A stretch of 64,000 nt of DNA from Paralvinella palmiformis (GCA_025642065.1 JAODUP010000035.1:328501-392500); one strand, 5' to 3'. Counted from the first letter of the stretch, positions 1-12,880 are shown. Program-made: numbers and translations. Notes: generated by a model not told the origin, from the sequence alone.

Positions 1-482
1 TGCTTCTCAATACTAGCTTGCTTGGAGTAGGTACTCGGAGTACATTTTGTTTGTAGCAAACTTCAATTATAATTCCAAATTTATCGATTCCAATCCCATT
101 TTTTTAAATAAGCTAATTCAATTCCGGAATTGAATTGACCCCATGTCTGATGGAAAGCACTTTTGTTTATCAATGTCAGTGAGCACTATGAATGTGTATA
201 TGACCACTCCCATTATTCTACATCCAGTAGAAATACAAGATAAATCACCCTGTCAATTATTAGTACATAACATTGAGAGCATGATATCTAGATATGGCTA
301 CCCTTTTTGTTATCTGTCTGGATCTTTAATGTAAAGCGTCAGTGACATCAGGAGCAGTGAATATCTTGAAAGTGGTCTGACTCGGGTGCATATTATTGGT
401 CCAGTCTTGGTTTAGATCGTTTCTATTACATCTTCCATGATATCAAATGTTAAAAGTATTACACCGAATTTATGATTTACAG
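1..482. other. Kinesin-5 intron, partial
   Basis: AT-rich intronic sequence ending in the acceptor CAG at 480-482. No coding exon was recognised; the small open frame at 143-334 has no kinesin-like features. Confidence 0.7.
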
Positions 483-655
483 GTGGCCTGGTTAGTAAGA
501 GTATGGATGACATAAAGGGTTTGTCAAGAGATATCAGTGATGTCATCAACATGGTATCAGGTCAGGCAACAGCACTCCATCAATCACAGGAAAGATATAA
601 TGATGATGACAGTAAATGGGTGGAAAATTTGTCATCTTTTTGTAAGGATAGTCTC
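483..655 (+). CDS. KIF11: Kinesin-5 exon a (first in window)
   Basis: Enters two bases into a codon and ends in phase 0 at donor GTAAGT. Encodes stalk sequence beginning GLVSKSMDDIKGLS. In the intron after it lies a G-run near 785-794. Confidence 0.88.
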
Positions 656-3600
656 GTAAGTATACCATTACATTGTTTTGTATAGTTTACAAATTAAATA
701 AAAGAGAATTTTCTAATAATCTTTTAATGATAACAGCCATTCTTAGGTAAAATAATTCATAACCAAAAGTCTGTTACATATTCTATAACATCCTTGGGGG
801 GGGGATTTGAATTGGAATAAGTATCCTACTATGTATTGAGTAAGAAATCTTCAGATATAGGAAATAATTATTGTCATGTCAAACCAACCAAAATTGACTG
901 CTAAATATTAAAGTTGTCATGTTCACATTTCTCCATTATCAACACTACCATAGGAATCTGACTACTTTGTCTTAATAGGGAAATCATACTATGAAAAGTA
1001 CAATTATTATTTGACATAATCTGCAGAATTACATCTTAAGAAGCTGTATTGTCATTTACAAGTGACATTCCATATTTTTGGTATTTTTCCAATAGTTTTA
1101 ATGATGTAATTTGTAAACAAACATGATAATCTAGGAACGAGCGGATAATTGTCAGTGTTGATCAATATCCGAGGGTTGTTTGAACACTTATTGTCATAAA
1201 AAAAGTTTGAAGCAGTGTTTTTTTAAATTATTACTGGTATAATTGGGGCCCTTTTGCCACAGAAGAAAACATTTCAGCATATTCAAAAATGTCAGTCTAC
1301 CATCTGTTAGTTTTAACTGGATTTTTTTCTTGTTGATCATGACAGCATGGAGAAATATCTCGGCAGAATAACTTCCACAAAGAGATCTTCCTTAACGTGA
1401 TGGCATCAATACATAACATCTTACACCAGATAGGCACTAACCTGAATGATGTTAATGAAAAATTAGAACTACAGGTTTGTAGGATTTTAAAGTTTGTGTG
1501 TACATGTGTTGGTTATTGGTCTACAGTATTAAATTTTGATGTCGGTCTTATGCAGACTTAATAAAATGTGTAATGTCTTGGTCAATAAATTGTATTAGAA
1601 ATATTCATAAAAGTCGTGCATACTTATGGCATGCTTGGGTTAGTCAGTAGTTAAATTGTTTACCATTTATTCATAATTTTCGGCAAATTCTGTCATCAGC
1701 AGATGTTAATTTTATAAAAGCCACAGCTGTCCTGAATTAAGGTGTTAATCTATTTGTCTCACACCTGACTAGCACATAGTCTATACATATCACTCACTTG
1801 AAATGAAGTTATCCATTGTATCATTATACACTGACATGCCAACATCAAAGAGCAAAGGACAGGATCTGTTGCAAATGAAAAAGTTTAATAACGTTTTGTT
1901 AGTTTTCCCAGAGATGAAATAAGAGCTTACAAGCCGAATATGACCGTCTCACACACACAGACACACTTCATGATTAGATGTAACTGTTACAGCCCATCAT
2001 CTTCTACACTAAAGTCAGGTCATGTGTATGACAGGACTCCATGTCCCAAAATATGATGTTCCATGTTATAAGCCTTCTACTAATAATATAAACTAGAATA
2101 GTAGATGCACGCTAATTTACAATTACCTGTCTGACACATAATACAAATACAGATTTTTGATATTATTCATACAAGTTCCATTAAACACTACAGCTGTTTC
2201 TTCTTTAATAACTATTAAATGCTACTGGCACCTTAAAACTGGAACCTGGTGAAAATTATACTCATATCAATTTAGGTTGTCAGCTAATTTTATTCATATG
2301 CGTGTCTTTTTATTTATGTTTGTCCACTTACTTTTCCTAGCTACAAGGTCAAAAGGGCTCAATTGAAGAATTTATGAAGGAGCAGATAGACAACTTAAAT
2401 CATCTCAAGGAAATCGGAACTGAATTTGCAGAGCAACAGCAAAAAGAAACACAGTCACTTATTGGTGATGTCCAAAAGACATGTAGGTCACAGATTGAGA
2501 AAAATGAGGTGAGGACTGTTAAGAGTGATCTATATTCTGACACCCAGTAGTGCAATTTCATAACTAGCGTAATATAGTTATCATAATGTCACACTTTAAA
2601 GATTTCAGCATATAATTAATTGGTTCATCCAAAAGTTTATTTTCTTGCACAAAGCTAAGTTGTTAGCTAAGAGTATGTGTGTATTTCTCTATCCTAAAAT
2701 AAAATATCTTAATTTTTCCATCACTTTAAAAATCTGCAGCTAACTTTCTTATATGGCCTATTGGAATAATCAGTGTATGTGTGTGCATGCATATGCACTC
2801 AGAGATGATTGAAATATAAGGTGTGAGCAAGTGAAATTTTATTATTTGCTCTGTTGTAGATGTTGGTGGATGAAGTAAGACAGAGTGTCAATAATTTATT
2901 AGCAGACATGCTACAGAAACAGAATAGTCATCTGAAAACAAACATTGATCACGTATGTATATTGCTCCCCCATGCCATTGCTTGCTTGCTTTGACGCAGT
3001 TGCTCTAAAAACAATCAGATTTGTCTAAAGAATTAATTGTTATGTATGACTTGACTTCTTTTATTCCAGTTATCTGAGAACCTGACTGAGTCATGCCAAA
3101 AAACAGAGCAGTTTTCTGGGACTTTGAACAGGTTTGTAACACATGTACATATACATGTGCATCAAATTGTGTTTATGTATTATCTATATATCTCTCACAC
3201 ACACACACACAAAGTAAGTATTCATGTTTGAGTGTTATGGAAGTACAGAATCATGGACCTGATTTACATCAAATCTAATCAATTGATGAGTATTGTTTTT
3301 GTTTTTTTATTAACATACAGCCAAATAGAAAGCATGGTGATTGTAACGAAACACGGTTGTGATGAATTACAAAGACAATGTACCCAAGACAATGTGACCA
3401 TACAGCAAGCTGTCGAACAGGTAAAATGCCAACCAAGGCTTTTTGCCAGAAATGAAATTATGGCAGTCTGACCGATAAATTTAAGAATCAACAATATATC
3501 TTACCAGCAAAACTTTAAAAAAATTGTGTTTTAGATGGAATTTGGTGGCTTTCAGGGCCAGTATTTGTTTACATACTCGAACTGGTATCAATATATACAA

Positions 3601-4003
3601 GAAACATGTGCTTCCAGTTGTATTCAGTTAGTTTGATCAATTCCATATCCAGCACTTCTATTTCCTATTTTGGCTGTAGGTTATGGAGAAAAATCTAAAT
3701 GTTATACTGAAGAATGCTAACTCACTTAGTAGTCAATTGATGAAACATTATATTAGAACTTGATAAACAGAAGTGCAGCTTTGGTTAATCTGGGTTGACA
3801 TTTTATTATCATGATGGTAATATGGAGTCTGTTTTAACAGATCTTTCAAGTAAAATTCATCACACATGACTAGATGAAAACATATATCACAGATCATTTT
3901 ATAAATGTAGTCAATACCAAATCCTATTTAATTTTGAGTTCCTGAATGGAATTGACCCCCCATGTCTAATCTATATGTTTTTGTAAGCCTTTACATAAGA
4001 ATT

Positions 4004-4041
<38 letters not shown>

Positions 4042-7000
4042 TAGAGCCATTTCAATGTTACCTCTTTTTGTTTTCATATTAATAAATAACAATATTATTG
4101 ATAACTGATCATGCGCTATATAATTCTTTAGTTTAAGTCGCAGAAGTCAGAGCTGGATAAGAAAACAGCAAGTTTAGATAATGAAATGAACCAATTCTCG
4201 GCTGTTGGTAATGAGGTATGTATTTGAACTTACTAGAGATGCGTATATACCTATGCTGATCCTACACCTGTACCTGTCCAACCCACATACTGATAAACTA
4301 TGGATACCTACACAAACTCATATATTTATCCGCACTCACCAGTCTAAATGAATGGCTGAAAGTATAATCTGGATGGAGGAGACAGATTGGCAAATCATAA
4401 TTACCTCAATTTCATTGTCATTAAAACAGTAGTTTCTTTTATCATCAGCAGAATCAATATAATTTAAATTTTTATCTTGATTAGAAATTTATGTTTTTAT
4501 CAGATATAGTATAATTAATTACATATACTCATTTACTTTTATGAAGGCAGTGAATTTTGTGAAACTAAACACTCGTCAACTAATCAATAGCTGATGTGTA
4601 GCTTTAATTCACCTTTGACATAACTTTAAAAAGCTTAAAAGAAACTGTTGATAAAATTGCTTACAGTTAATCAATAATCTGATATTCTAATAAGAAATCA
4701 GCTAAAGAACTAATTGTATTAAAACATATTTGTGTTTGAACCGGGTAATTAATATCAGCATTTATTTCTGCCTAAATTTCATATTGATTTTTATTGGGAA
4801 ATGTCTGCAGTTTGGTAATTAATATCATTAATGATCATTATGATATTTTATGGTTTCCTCATTGTTAGTAGATTGCATAAAATATTCCTTATTACATGAG
4901 GTAAAATATTATTCTTTATAATAGTAATACCCTCATCTCTAGAAGACATATTTTAAAAATGTTTTTGGTTCAAACTTGATATGTTTTCTATAATTATCTT
5001 AAGTGACGATTAAAGATGAAAAGCTATTTCAGCTCAATTGAACAAGCAAATATCAGCTCACAGTGTCAACTTTCAAAATTAAAACTGGTTTATATGTGTC
5101 ATGAGTGATATTATTGCATCAAGTAGCTGACCAGTATCAAATCTTTTTCAGGTGTTCACATCAATGGGAGATCAGATTTCGACTATGGTTAATGAACACG
5201 TTGGATCAACTGAAGCACATTTCTCATCGCATCAGATGGCAATAAAGGTTTGTTGTCATTCAGTCATCTGTAGAAATGTCATTACTTATTGTATTAGTAC
5301 CGTAATCTCCCTAATTTTGGTGTATAAAGCACACCCTTTGTTGACCAGAAAAATGTCTGGAATAACTAGTTTTGATGCAGCTGGACTTGCTCACCATATT
5401 TTCCGTAATTACATACACCCTCCACATATGACGACCTGATACAGATTTTGCTCCTAGGTCTGCAAAAAGATCAGAAGTTGTTTGTCACAACCTTTGATTT
5501 TCATTCGTAGTTTGCTTTGATGTTATAATTAATAACCAAACTTGTCTCAATTGTGAGCAGTGATTTGTATTGTTTTCCTATTCAATTAAATATGACACAC
5601 GTATAAGTGGAGATGTTTCATGATTTTTTATGGTAGTTTATTTATCTTCACACCTTGTATAGATCATTTGGTAATTGAAGATGATAAAAGATAATAATTA
5701 GACACAAGGAAATTAGGTGATTTATTATAATAACCGTCAACGCAGTTTAGAGTATTAGAAATAGCAATTCACACATTCTTTTATCGGTGCTAGACTTATC
5801 ACAGTGATATTTTCTATGGCGATTTTAAGTAGATCTCCACAAAGTTTGAACTATTTATGTGTTTCTCTCGTAGTGTTTTTTCCCCTGAAATTTTGTATGT
5901 TATCATCATTTTTAGGGAGTGGTTCCAGTCGAGAGATTCCTGTGTGTTTCTTATAATAATATAATAATATGTGACATTTATATAGCGCCCTACTCAACTA
6001 GATAGCTGCTCTAAGGAGCTTTACAGTATTATTATCCCTGACTCAGACATGTTCCAATACAGCACACATCCCATCTCCCAAGGGAGCATACAATACCTGC
6101 TGCCATTATAGGCGCAAAACATCACATCCTGTCAGGTAAATGTGTCTTGCAGATAGTCTGTTACGTAACTTATTATAATTCAACATGCCATATCTTGCTT
6201 CTCACTTCCAGACTCTGGATACTGACTGTTCCAGTGCTCTGCGGCAGATAGATGTGGCACAGACCAATCAGAACAAAGAACTGACAGAGACAATCCAATC
6301 ACAGCAAATGTCTGTGGAAAACTCCTGCAAGGAGACTTTGGATTGGTCGGAAACACACATTAAGGAGCTAGATAGCCGAGAAAAATCACTTCTGCATTTC
6401 TTCATTGAGGAAATGAAGAAAGACATACCAACCGGTGATTACTAGTTTAGAAGTACTGGTAGAGTTTGTTTGTAAATTTTGGAGAAAGAAGCTCTTCAAA
6501 AATATGTAACCATTGAATTCCTCAAGGTCGGATATATTGTTGGGCTCTCAATCTTAATATTTATTGGATTTCTTCCAATCAGTTTTTAAGAGACCATATT
6601 TTGTTTTTAACTAAGATTTGAGGAAGCGATAATCAATTGATATAGCAACCCATCATAATATCAAATAATCAGCTTATAATCAATATTTTTGATTGACCAG
6701 ATAACAGAAAAGTTTTATGAGAATAGACTGATTTTCAGGACTCCATCAGCAAGCTTGTGGTTTTTCCCCATATTAATCTGGTCAATATTATATACCTTTT
6801 GGTAATAAAACCACTTTGGTGCTATCCTGCACCTACTGGACTACTACAAACCAATGTGGGGGGGTGGATGGTGTGTGTGTGTGTGTGATACATATTTATT
6901 ATTATATACTTATATTTTTAGGTACTACACCTGAGAGACGAAAGTTTACGTTCCCCCGCACTTTAGTTAAAACAGAGGAGCATGGTGTCATATTGGAGGA

Positions 7001-7655
7001 GTTTCATAAAGATTACACATTAAATGAAGCTGCTCTAACACCTTTACCTGATACATCACTTGTTTCAGAGGTCAGTATTAGGCTATGGTTAATGTTAATG
7101 CACAAATATGATGCTTTGTAAACGTGTGTGTGTGTGTGTGAGGGAGAATCGAAATATTATTGCATATTATTTACTTTTCCACCTAGCTGGATCTTGATGA
7201 TGCTGCAGATGATGCTGACAGTGTTCAACAACATGAGTCATCTGATGACTCATCAACCAAGAACAGCTCGCTTACATCTGAATCAGAAGATTTGGTAATT
7301 GTTTATGTAACGATCAATAAACAGTAATTTTGTTCTTAAAATAAAAGCCTCTCCTTTCCCGGGCAAATGTCTCTGCTTCCTTCAACAACATTCCTTACTG
7401 TAAACATAAGACGGCGTCTTTTGTGTTGATCTACAGAATTTTACATCTGTGTTTTGTATTTTACATTTTCAGCCACTGAATACAAAAGAGAATGAAATGG
7501 TTGTTAAGAAAGTGACACAAGAGAATCGTGTAAAACACAATTCCACGATATCATCATCGAAGGAAAGAGTAAAAGCCACGTCTGCCCATGATGGGACACC
7601 CAGCAATGGGGGGCGAGCACCTCTGAAAGCAAAAAACCAAAAATATGGACACTGA
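483..7655 (+). CDS. KIF11: Kinesin-5 (KIF11/Eg5), C-terminal half, 12 exons (5' part outside window)
   Basis: Bipolar plus-end-directed mitotic motor that slides antiparallel spindle microtubules; only the stalk end and tail are here. Exons: 483-655, 1346-1474, 2341-2508, 2860-2952, 3070-3131, 3321-3420, 4132-4215, 5152-5247, 6212-6434, 6922-7070, 7187-7294, 7473-7655. All junctions are GT/AG, and phases agree throughout, giving about 522 residues. The first exons are heptad-like coiled coil rich in E, K, Q and N. Exon 10 carries the BimC box (TTPERRKFTFPRTLVKT), which includes the Cdk1-type T-P-x-R site that in KIF11 controls spindle binding. The tail then becomes acidic and serine-rich and ends in a basic stretch (APLKAKNQ) resembling the KIF11 C-terminus. 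The motor domain must lie upstream of base 1. No frameshifts were seen. The 3' end faces the next gene (convergent). Confidence 0.93.
1346..1474 (+). CDS. KIF11: Kinesin-5 exon b
   Basis: 43 codons, phase 0 at both ends, acceptor GACAG, donor GTTTGT. Encodes HGEISRQNNFHKEIFLNVM and following stalk residues. Confidence 0.88.
2341..2508 (+). CDS. KIF11: Kinesin-5 exon c
   Basis: 56 codons, phase 0 at both ends, acceptor TTCCTAG, donor GTGAGG. Coiled coil rich in Q, E and K (for example EFAEQQQKETQSL). Confidence 0.9.
2860..2952 (+). CDS. KIF11: Kinesin-5 exon d
   Basis: 31 codons, phase 0 at both ends, acceptor TTGTAG, donor GTATGT. Encodes MLVDEVRQSVNNLLADML; here the ATG is simply an internal methionine. 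Confidence 0.88.
3070..3131 (+). CDS. KIF11: Kinesin-5 exon e
   Basis: 62 bases, ends in phase 2 at donor GTTTGT. Encodes LSENLTESCQKTEQFSGTLN. Confidence 0.87.
3321..3420 (+). CDS. KIF11: Kinesin-5 exon f
   Basis: Completes the split codon from exon e and ends in phase 0 at donor GTAAAA. Encodes QIESMVIVTKHGCDELQRQC and following. Confidence 0.88.
4132..4215 (+). CDS. KIF11: Kinesin-5 exon g
   Basis: 28 codons, phase 0 at both ends, acceptor TTTAG, donor GTATGT. Encodes FKSQKSELDKKTASLDNEM. Confidence 0.87.
5152..5247 (+). CDS. KIF11: Kinesin-5 exon h
   Basis: 32 codons, phase 0 at both ends, acceptor TTTTCAG, donor GTTTGT. Encodes VFTSMGDQISTMVNEHVG and following. Confidence 0.87.
5945..6142 (-). 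repeat. SINE fragment (GCGCTATATAAATG-tail family) in kinesin-5 intron
   Basis: AATATGTGACATTTATATAGCGCC and the following 160 bases match, in reverse, the 3' part of the element at 19128-19462 (shared blocks: CCCTGACTCAG, CATGTTCCAATACA, CTCCCAAGGGA, CCTGTCAGG). It lies just upstream of exon i. Confidence 0.75.
6212..6434 (+). CDS. KIF11: Kinesin-5 exon i
   Basis: 223 bases, acceptor CTTCCAG, donor GTGATT after one base of a Gly codon. Last long coiled-coil exon before the tail (SLLHFFIEEMKKDIPTG at its end). Confidence 0.9.
6922..7070 (+). CDS. KIF11: Kinesin-5 exon j, BimC box
   Basis: Opens with TTPERRKFTFPRTLVKTEEH. This is the BimC box that identifies kinesin-5 tails: a T-P-x-R phosphorylation site, then basic and aromatic residues and F-P-x-T-L-V-K-T. 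Ends in phase 0 at donor GTCAGT. GT microsatellites lie in the introns on both sides. Confidence 0.94.
7187..7294 (+). CDS. KIF11: Kinesin-5 exon k, acidic tail
   Basis: 36 codons, phase 0. Rich in D, S and E (LDLDDAADDADSVQQHESS), likely disordered. Confidence 0.85.
7473..7655 (+). CDS. KIF11: Kinesin-5 last coding exon
   Basis: 60 codons plus TGA stop, acceptor TTTTCAG. Basic, serine-rich end (GGRAPLKAKNQKYGH). Confidence 0.88.
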   Translation, partial: PLNTKENEMVVKKVTQENRVKHNSTISSSKERVKATSAHDGTPSNGGRAPLKAKNQKYGH

Positions 7656-8332
7656 GCAAGTGGAAGTGAAGCATCTTGTGTGTGTGTGTATTATGTTAAG
7701 AAGTCTAACTAATGGCTACTCAGTTGAAATGATTTTTTATGCATTCTGAAAGGAACCATTTTAGTGCTTGATTTGCATTTAACATTCTGGCCATGGCTAA
7801 TCTGCTGAGTGTGATGTGCTGTTATCATTGGGCTTGGTAACGTTGAAGCAAGAGATGTTCGGCATCCGAATATATATTATATAATCTTGTACAGTCATCG
7901 CTTGAGGCTGTATGTTTTTTACGCTTGAGTATGAGTAGATTAAGATTAAGTTTTAAGTTATTTATAAAACATGGATCATTTGTGGTCAGTGAGGCATGAC
8001 CAGTAATTTGCTTCTAGCTAATCTTTGCTGCTGCTTTATTTTCTGTTATAGTGTGAATGAGATGAGGATGTGTATATATGTGAGTTCACACACACACACA
8101 CACACTTTTATTGTATAACAGTACTAAAATCTATCATATTTGTTTGATTTTCTAATACTAGAAGTCTGTTGTATACTTTCTGAGATATATTAATTAAATC
8201 AAATATAATTTTAGATAAGCTGAGAAAAGACAAGTTAAAGGAGATGTAGAACCTGTATTGAAGTTAAAATAATGATGCTTTCAAATGTATCTAAAATAAC
8301 TTCCTGTACAAGAATTCCCACTGCCTGTTTCT

Positions 8333-8370
<38 letters not shown>

Positions 8371-9005
8371 GTGTGTGTGTGTGTTAAGTTTTGGTGTATA
8401 ATTGACACCAAGTTATATAATTTACAAAACTATTTTATGGGTATACTGTAGTGAAAATCTGTACAGCTGTAATTATTGTCTTTTAAAGTTTACATTTATA
8501 ACATGTACATGTGTAAGTGCTTCTTTTCCCCCCAATTAATTGAGTAACAACATTTTATTAACTGGATAACTAACTATTTTAAGAAATTATGCAGAGGAAA
8601 ACATAACCCAGATGAGTGAGTGAGTTTTTTTTAGCCAACTCCTTAATTAAACATCTTACAAACACAGGTATTGGTCAGATTTTAACCAATAACCCTGATG
8701 TTTGTAGTGTATGGCTGTAACCACTGTGTCATCCTGGTGAAAAATCATCAAAATGTTACAGTGATTACTTGCCACAAGTGTGTGTGTGTGTGTGTGCTAT
8801 GTCTTGTGTACAATTCTGTCACTATCTGGGAGACATCAGACGGGTAGTGGTAACAACTGTAAGAGCCATCAGACTCTCCCACCCTGTATTTAAAAACTAT
8901 GTGTGTGTGTGCATTCAGACAGTGGAGTTATCTTGTCAATACTATAATTATATCATTATATTGATTCTGAATGCTATCATATCTTGTAAAGAAGTATGAA
9001 TAAAA
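7656..9005 (+). other. Probable kinesin-5 3' UTR
   Basis: Follows the TGA with no coding signal. It contains CA and CA/TA/GT microsatellites (8081-8106, 8332-8384) and a partial SINE near 8620-8720. AATAAA at 8999-9004 is a plausible poly(A) signal, giving a 3' UTR of about 1.35 kb. The exact end is an inference. Confidence 0.5.
8332..8384. repeat. Compound microsatellite (CA)n(TA)n(GT)n
   Basis: CA, then TA, then GT runs form a nearly perfect self-complementary tract able to fold into a hairpin. Within the presumed kinesin-5 3' UTR. Confidence 0.95.
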
Positions 9006-9109
9006 AAGACATTTACTCTATTGACTGCTATATTCCCGACTGTCTACTAATATTACTGCATGTCCTGTTACAGTAATAGTAATTTAGCATGTTTAACTAC
9101 ACTGATAAA

Positions 9110-9288
9110 GGGCGCCTCCGTGATCTAGCGTGTTCGACCACAGGTCACTACCACCCGTGTTCGAATCTCGGCGTGGGCACATCTGAAGGTTGTTTCATCT
9201 TTGACTTCGCTTCATTACCTTTGAAGATCGCTCGACCCATTTAGCCTACCGTATGCACAGAGGTGGCCGTAAAACAGTAATCATCATC
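9110..9288 (+). mobile_element. tRNA-derived SINE, full copy with 15-bp target-site duplication
   Basis: Head has RNA polymerase III A-box-like (GATCTAGCGTG) and B-box-like (GTTCGAATC) sequences; body contains CATCTTTGACTTCGCTTCAT and ends in a CATCATC-type tail. It is flanked by perfect direct repeats AACTACACTGATAAA at 9095-9109 and 9289-9303, which are the target-site duplication. Best-preserved copy of a family with about ten copies in this window. Confidence 0.92.
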
Positions 9289-9541
9289 AACTACACTGAT
9301 AAACATTTTGAACATCACTATACTTATAGAAAACCATTATTCACCAAAGAACAATTTCTATTTAAATTACTTTTAAAGTTTTACATAAAGAAGCCGTGTT
9401 TCTGGTATAAATTTAGTATTCCAGGTCGTCAACAGCCATATTAATGTTAAAATGTTATGGATCAACCAAACTTGTTCAGAGTGAGATTGCCAAATAAATC
9501 AGACAGCTAATGGTGATAACATATTCCAAAATGATCTTCAC

Positions 9542-9712
9542 AGCTACAACTGGTAGAGTGGTTGATCACGGATCACAACCACCCCAGTTCAAACCTTGGC
9601 ATGGGCATGTCTGAAGGATGTTTTATTTTTGACTTCACCCCAATACCTTTGTAGCTCATTCGGCCAATTTAACCTGCCATGTATACAAAAGTGGCAGTAA
9701 AAAACCTGAATC
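9542..9712 (+). mobile_element. Diverged copy of the same tRNA-derived SINE
   Basis: Same order of blocks as 9110-9288 (head with GTTCAAACC B box, GGCATGGGCATGTCTGAAGG, TTTGACTTCACC, final CATCAT), heavily mutated. Flanks CAGCTACAAC and CATAACTACA may be a worn target duplication. Confidence 0.8.
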
Positions 9713-9727
9713 AGCATCATAACTACA

Positions 9728-9862
9728 AACCCCAGGACCTCGCTGCAGACCTCGAGGTTGTGGGTTCAAATTAGACCCATGCCTGTTTTTGTGGGATGTT
9801 TTCCTTTGGCCATACGTCCCAGGTGTGTCCAGTGCTGAAACTAAATAACATTCCGCTTAATT
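9728..9862 (+). repeat. SINE-like repeat (GGTTCAAATTAGACCC head)
   Basis: B-box-like GGGTTCAAATTAGACC followed by TTTTGTGGGATGTTTTCC and GGTGTGTCCAG. The same blocks occur reversed at 20885-21052, 43565-43770 and 48800-48960, so this is an interspersed family. Confidence 0.65.
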
Positions 9863-10047
9863 AAAAAGATTTTAAATGGAATTTTTTTGAAAAAGAGATA
9901 ACCAAGTGTATTGATAGCACATCATGAAAATAAAAAATACGAATCTGCTGTAGATCTGGTGCCAGATATTATTTCTTTGGCACCCATTGAATGTTTTTCA
10001 GGTAATTATTATTTAGAAAACAAATAGCCTTTAATAACTGTTCTATT

Positions 10048-10080
<33 letters not shown>

Positions 10081-10400
10081 GAGAAGTGATTTATATTCCC
10101 AGTACATTCAATTGCATATTGTCTTCAATAATAGGATGGTTAATGCAATCCCAGATTAAACTAGTGCATAGCATTGAGAAGTTTCTCATCAGTGATAAAA
10201 ATTAGGTTAAAAGTCAATGATCAATAAGTTAGACCAACTGTTATTAATTGGAGGCAATCGTCAGTGCTTATCTCTGCCACAATATTCTCTGTAACCAGCC
10301 TCCATTTATTTTTATGGATTTTTTTCAAATTAATAGAATGACAGCAGTAAAAAACTGACATGCTTGACATAAAAATAACACCAGTCTATAACTCGTCATC
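9863..10400. other. Intergenic, between convergent kinesin-5 and Mextli-like genes
   Basis: AT-rich with a TA/GA microsatellite at 10048-10080. No gene seen. Confidence 0.6.
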
Positions 10401-10401
10401 T

Positions 10402-11315
10402 TTTATTACATAACAGAATCAGCCAAAAATTATACATTATTTTTTCGAATAATGAACAAAATGTGGTTATCAGCACAACAAAAACCAGCAAATCTTACTC
10501 TAAGCAGGCTGTCGCCCATAAAGATCAAAGAGAAAAAATCCCAATAATGTCTGCTTTGAACAAGCTCCTTCAGATCTACAAAAGCACCATTTTATTCTTT
10601 TCTGTGCACCACTTTGATAGATCACAGTAAATCGGGTTTGCGTGTAACAACAATTACGGAAGTAATAAAAACAGTGGAATTAATTAGCAGAAATAAACAA
10701 AACCCATCTGACTAATTAACACCAAAATATCTTACATAAACAAGACCAGATTATTACATTGGTGTAAACAGTATCTGCAGTAAACTAACTGTCACGTCGC
10801 TCCCATTATAAAGTAAACAGTAACAATGGTAGATCACATCACAATAGGCATGGTTGTAAAAATAAAACAGAACAAAAAATGCATTTGAGCACAATCTCAA
10901 CACAAAATATAGTAATAGCAGGCAACACATTGCACGTTTGATTTGAGTTTAGTGATCACGTATGGCAAGATCAATTATCTTTTACATTTCACGTTGTGAC
11001 GATTAACCGATATTGGTTAAATACTGATTTTGTTACGTGAAATCAATATTGGTAAAAGGTCTATATTACACATAGCAATCTGTCGCAGACACTGTGGTAA
11101 TGGATTTCACCGGATGAGATGTACACAACAGGATATGAAATTTTTGTTAATTACTGGACACATCATCGCATTATACAACATGGCCACTTCTGAACACGGG
11201 CATTCAACACACACACACAAATATGTCTATATATTCATTTACTGTATGTTTGCTTTTGTTGTGAATTAACTTGTCTGGATTCATGCATGTGATTTTTCAA
11301 TTGTGTGCATGTGTA

Positions 11316-11346
<31 letters not shown>

Positions 11347-12484
11347 GTAATATACAGTGAAACCTGTCTCAAGAGACTTAACCATACCATCTTTAAGAGA
11401 GGAATTCCTTTACCTTATTGACTAGAGAGCACTAGTTATTACATTACCTGATTTCTGTAAAGTGGGAGTATTTGTATCTGTCAGTTGTCTCCTGTTTCGG
11501 ATCTGTCTGGGAATTCAGCTTTTTGTTTCACAATCATTGACGCTAAAATTGAATCAACACCAAGCTGATCAGCCAAATCAGGAACACATATTAACCGTTT
11601 GTACAAGTATTATGTCAACTGTTGATAAATCAGCTAACAAGATAGTGATATAATGTCGAAAGCTACCATTATTTGACCCCCATTCTGTTCTTTTCTGACA
11701 ATCCGCGACTGAACACAAAAAGAAACTGTGCCTGAAGAATATGGCCAATTATTGCTTGGTTACTGGCCTGGTGTTGGTTAACTGATTGAATAGAATATCA
11801 AGCACATAACACACCACCACCATCAACTCATAGATCACACTGTTGTAATGATTAATATATTATATTTGTTATGCGCAGGTAACGCCAATAGGCAATATCA
11901 TTTTAATCATTACTATCTTGTACATCCATTTACCTTTTTGTACTCAAATAGAAGATTTTCCCAATCATAATATTCCATTTTCACATAATCTGCTATGCAT
12001 CCCTTCCTTCAGAAGCCCAACTAATTTCCATTAAAAAGAAACTGCATGGTCATTTGCTATGCATTCATTTAACCACAAAACAGCAGGTGGTGATTAATAG
12101 CATTTTTATAATAGGTGCTTATTGTAAGCTTTAATGGATGAGATTCCAAAGGTAAATGATTAACTGAGTGAAAAGATAGATTCAAAACCCCATATTTACA
12201 AACAGTAGATGGTAATGCTAGAGACAGGTTTCGAACTGTACATGTGTGATTAAAATAATAAACATAAAATAACAAGAATAAATATACTACAACTATGAAA
12301 TTAATATGCATACAACAATGCCCATATAAGGATACAAACAGGTGACAGACATATTTGTGTGATAGCAGACATACATTGGTACTGGCCTAAACTGCAGGAT
12401 TGTTTTTTTTAGTGAAAGTTCACAAAACAATATATATGGGAACACAATATCACAATTTGTGACTAATAAGAAATGGACAGTTCA
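10402..12484 (-). other. Probable 3' UTR of the Mextli-like gene
   Basis: Downstream of the stop at 12485-12487 on the minus strand. AATAAA (minus) occurs at 10591-10596 and 10402-10407. A TA microsatellite lies at 11316-11342. No coding pattern was recognised in the small open frames here. The end point is inferred. Confidence 0.45.
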
Positions 12485-12631
12485 TCAGGACCTTGGACTA
12501 TCCATAAGATAGAAATCACTGGCTAAACTTGTCCTCTGTATGCGGGGAGTGCGTGCGGCACAAGACTCACGCATGACTGGACACAGCACCGTTGGTGACT
12601 TGTACAAACTCGGATCAAAATAACTTGTTGG
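12485..12631 (-). CDS. Mextli-like gene last coding exon
   Basis: 48 codons plus TGA. Begins PTSYFDPSLYKSPTVLCP and ends with a basic/Ser segment (TPRIQRTSLASDFYLMDSPR). Acceptor CTGTAG/ACAG context. Confidence 0.8.
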   Translation of the reverse strand, partial: PTSYFDPSLYKSPTVLCPVMRESCAARTPRIQRTSLASDFYLMDSPRS

Positions 12632-12845
12632 CTGTAGAATAAAAAAGAAAAGATCAGAGAGCTTATTCAGCTTATTAAAACAAAGACAATGCTATAACCA
12701 GGCAATAATCCTGGAAACTTGACTACAAACCTGCAAATATTTAATACATTCACCTGACTACAAATATGCCATTAGTAGACTCAACTGATAAAAACCATGT
12801 TTACATAAATGTATTTTAATTATAAACAAACCCACTGCCAACTGA

Positions 12846-12880
<35 letters not shown>

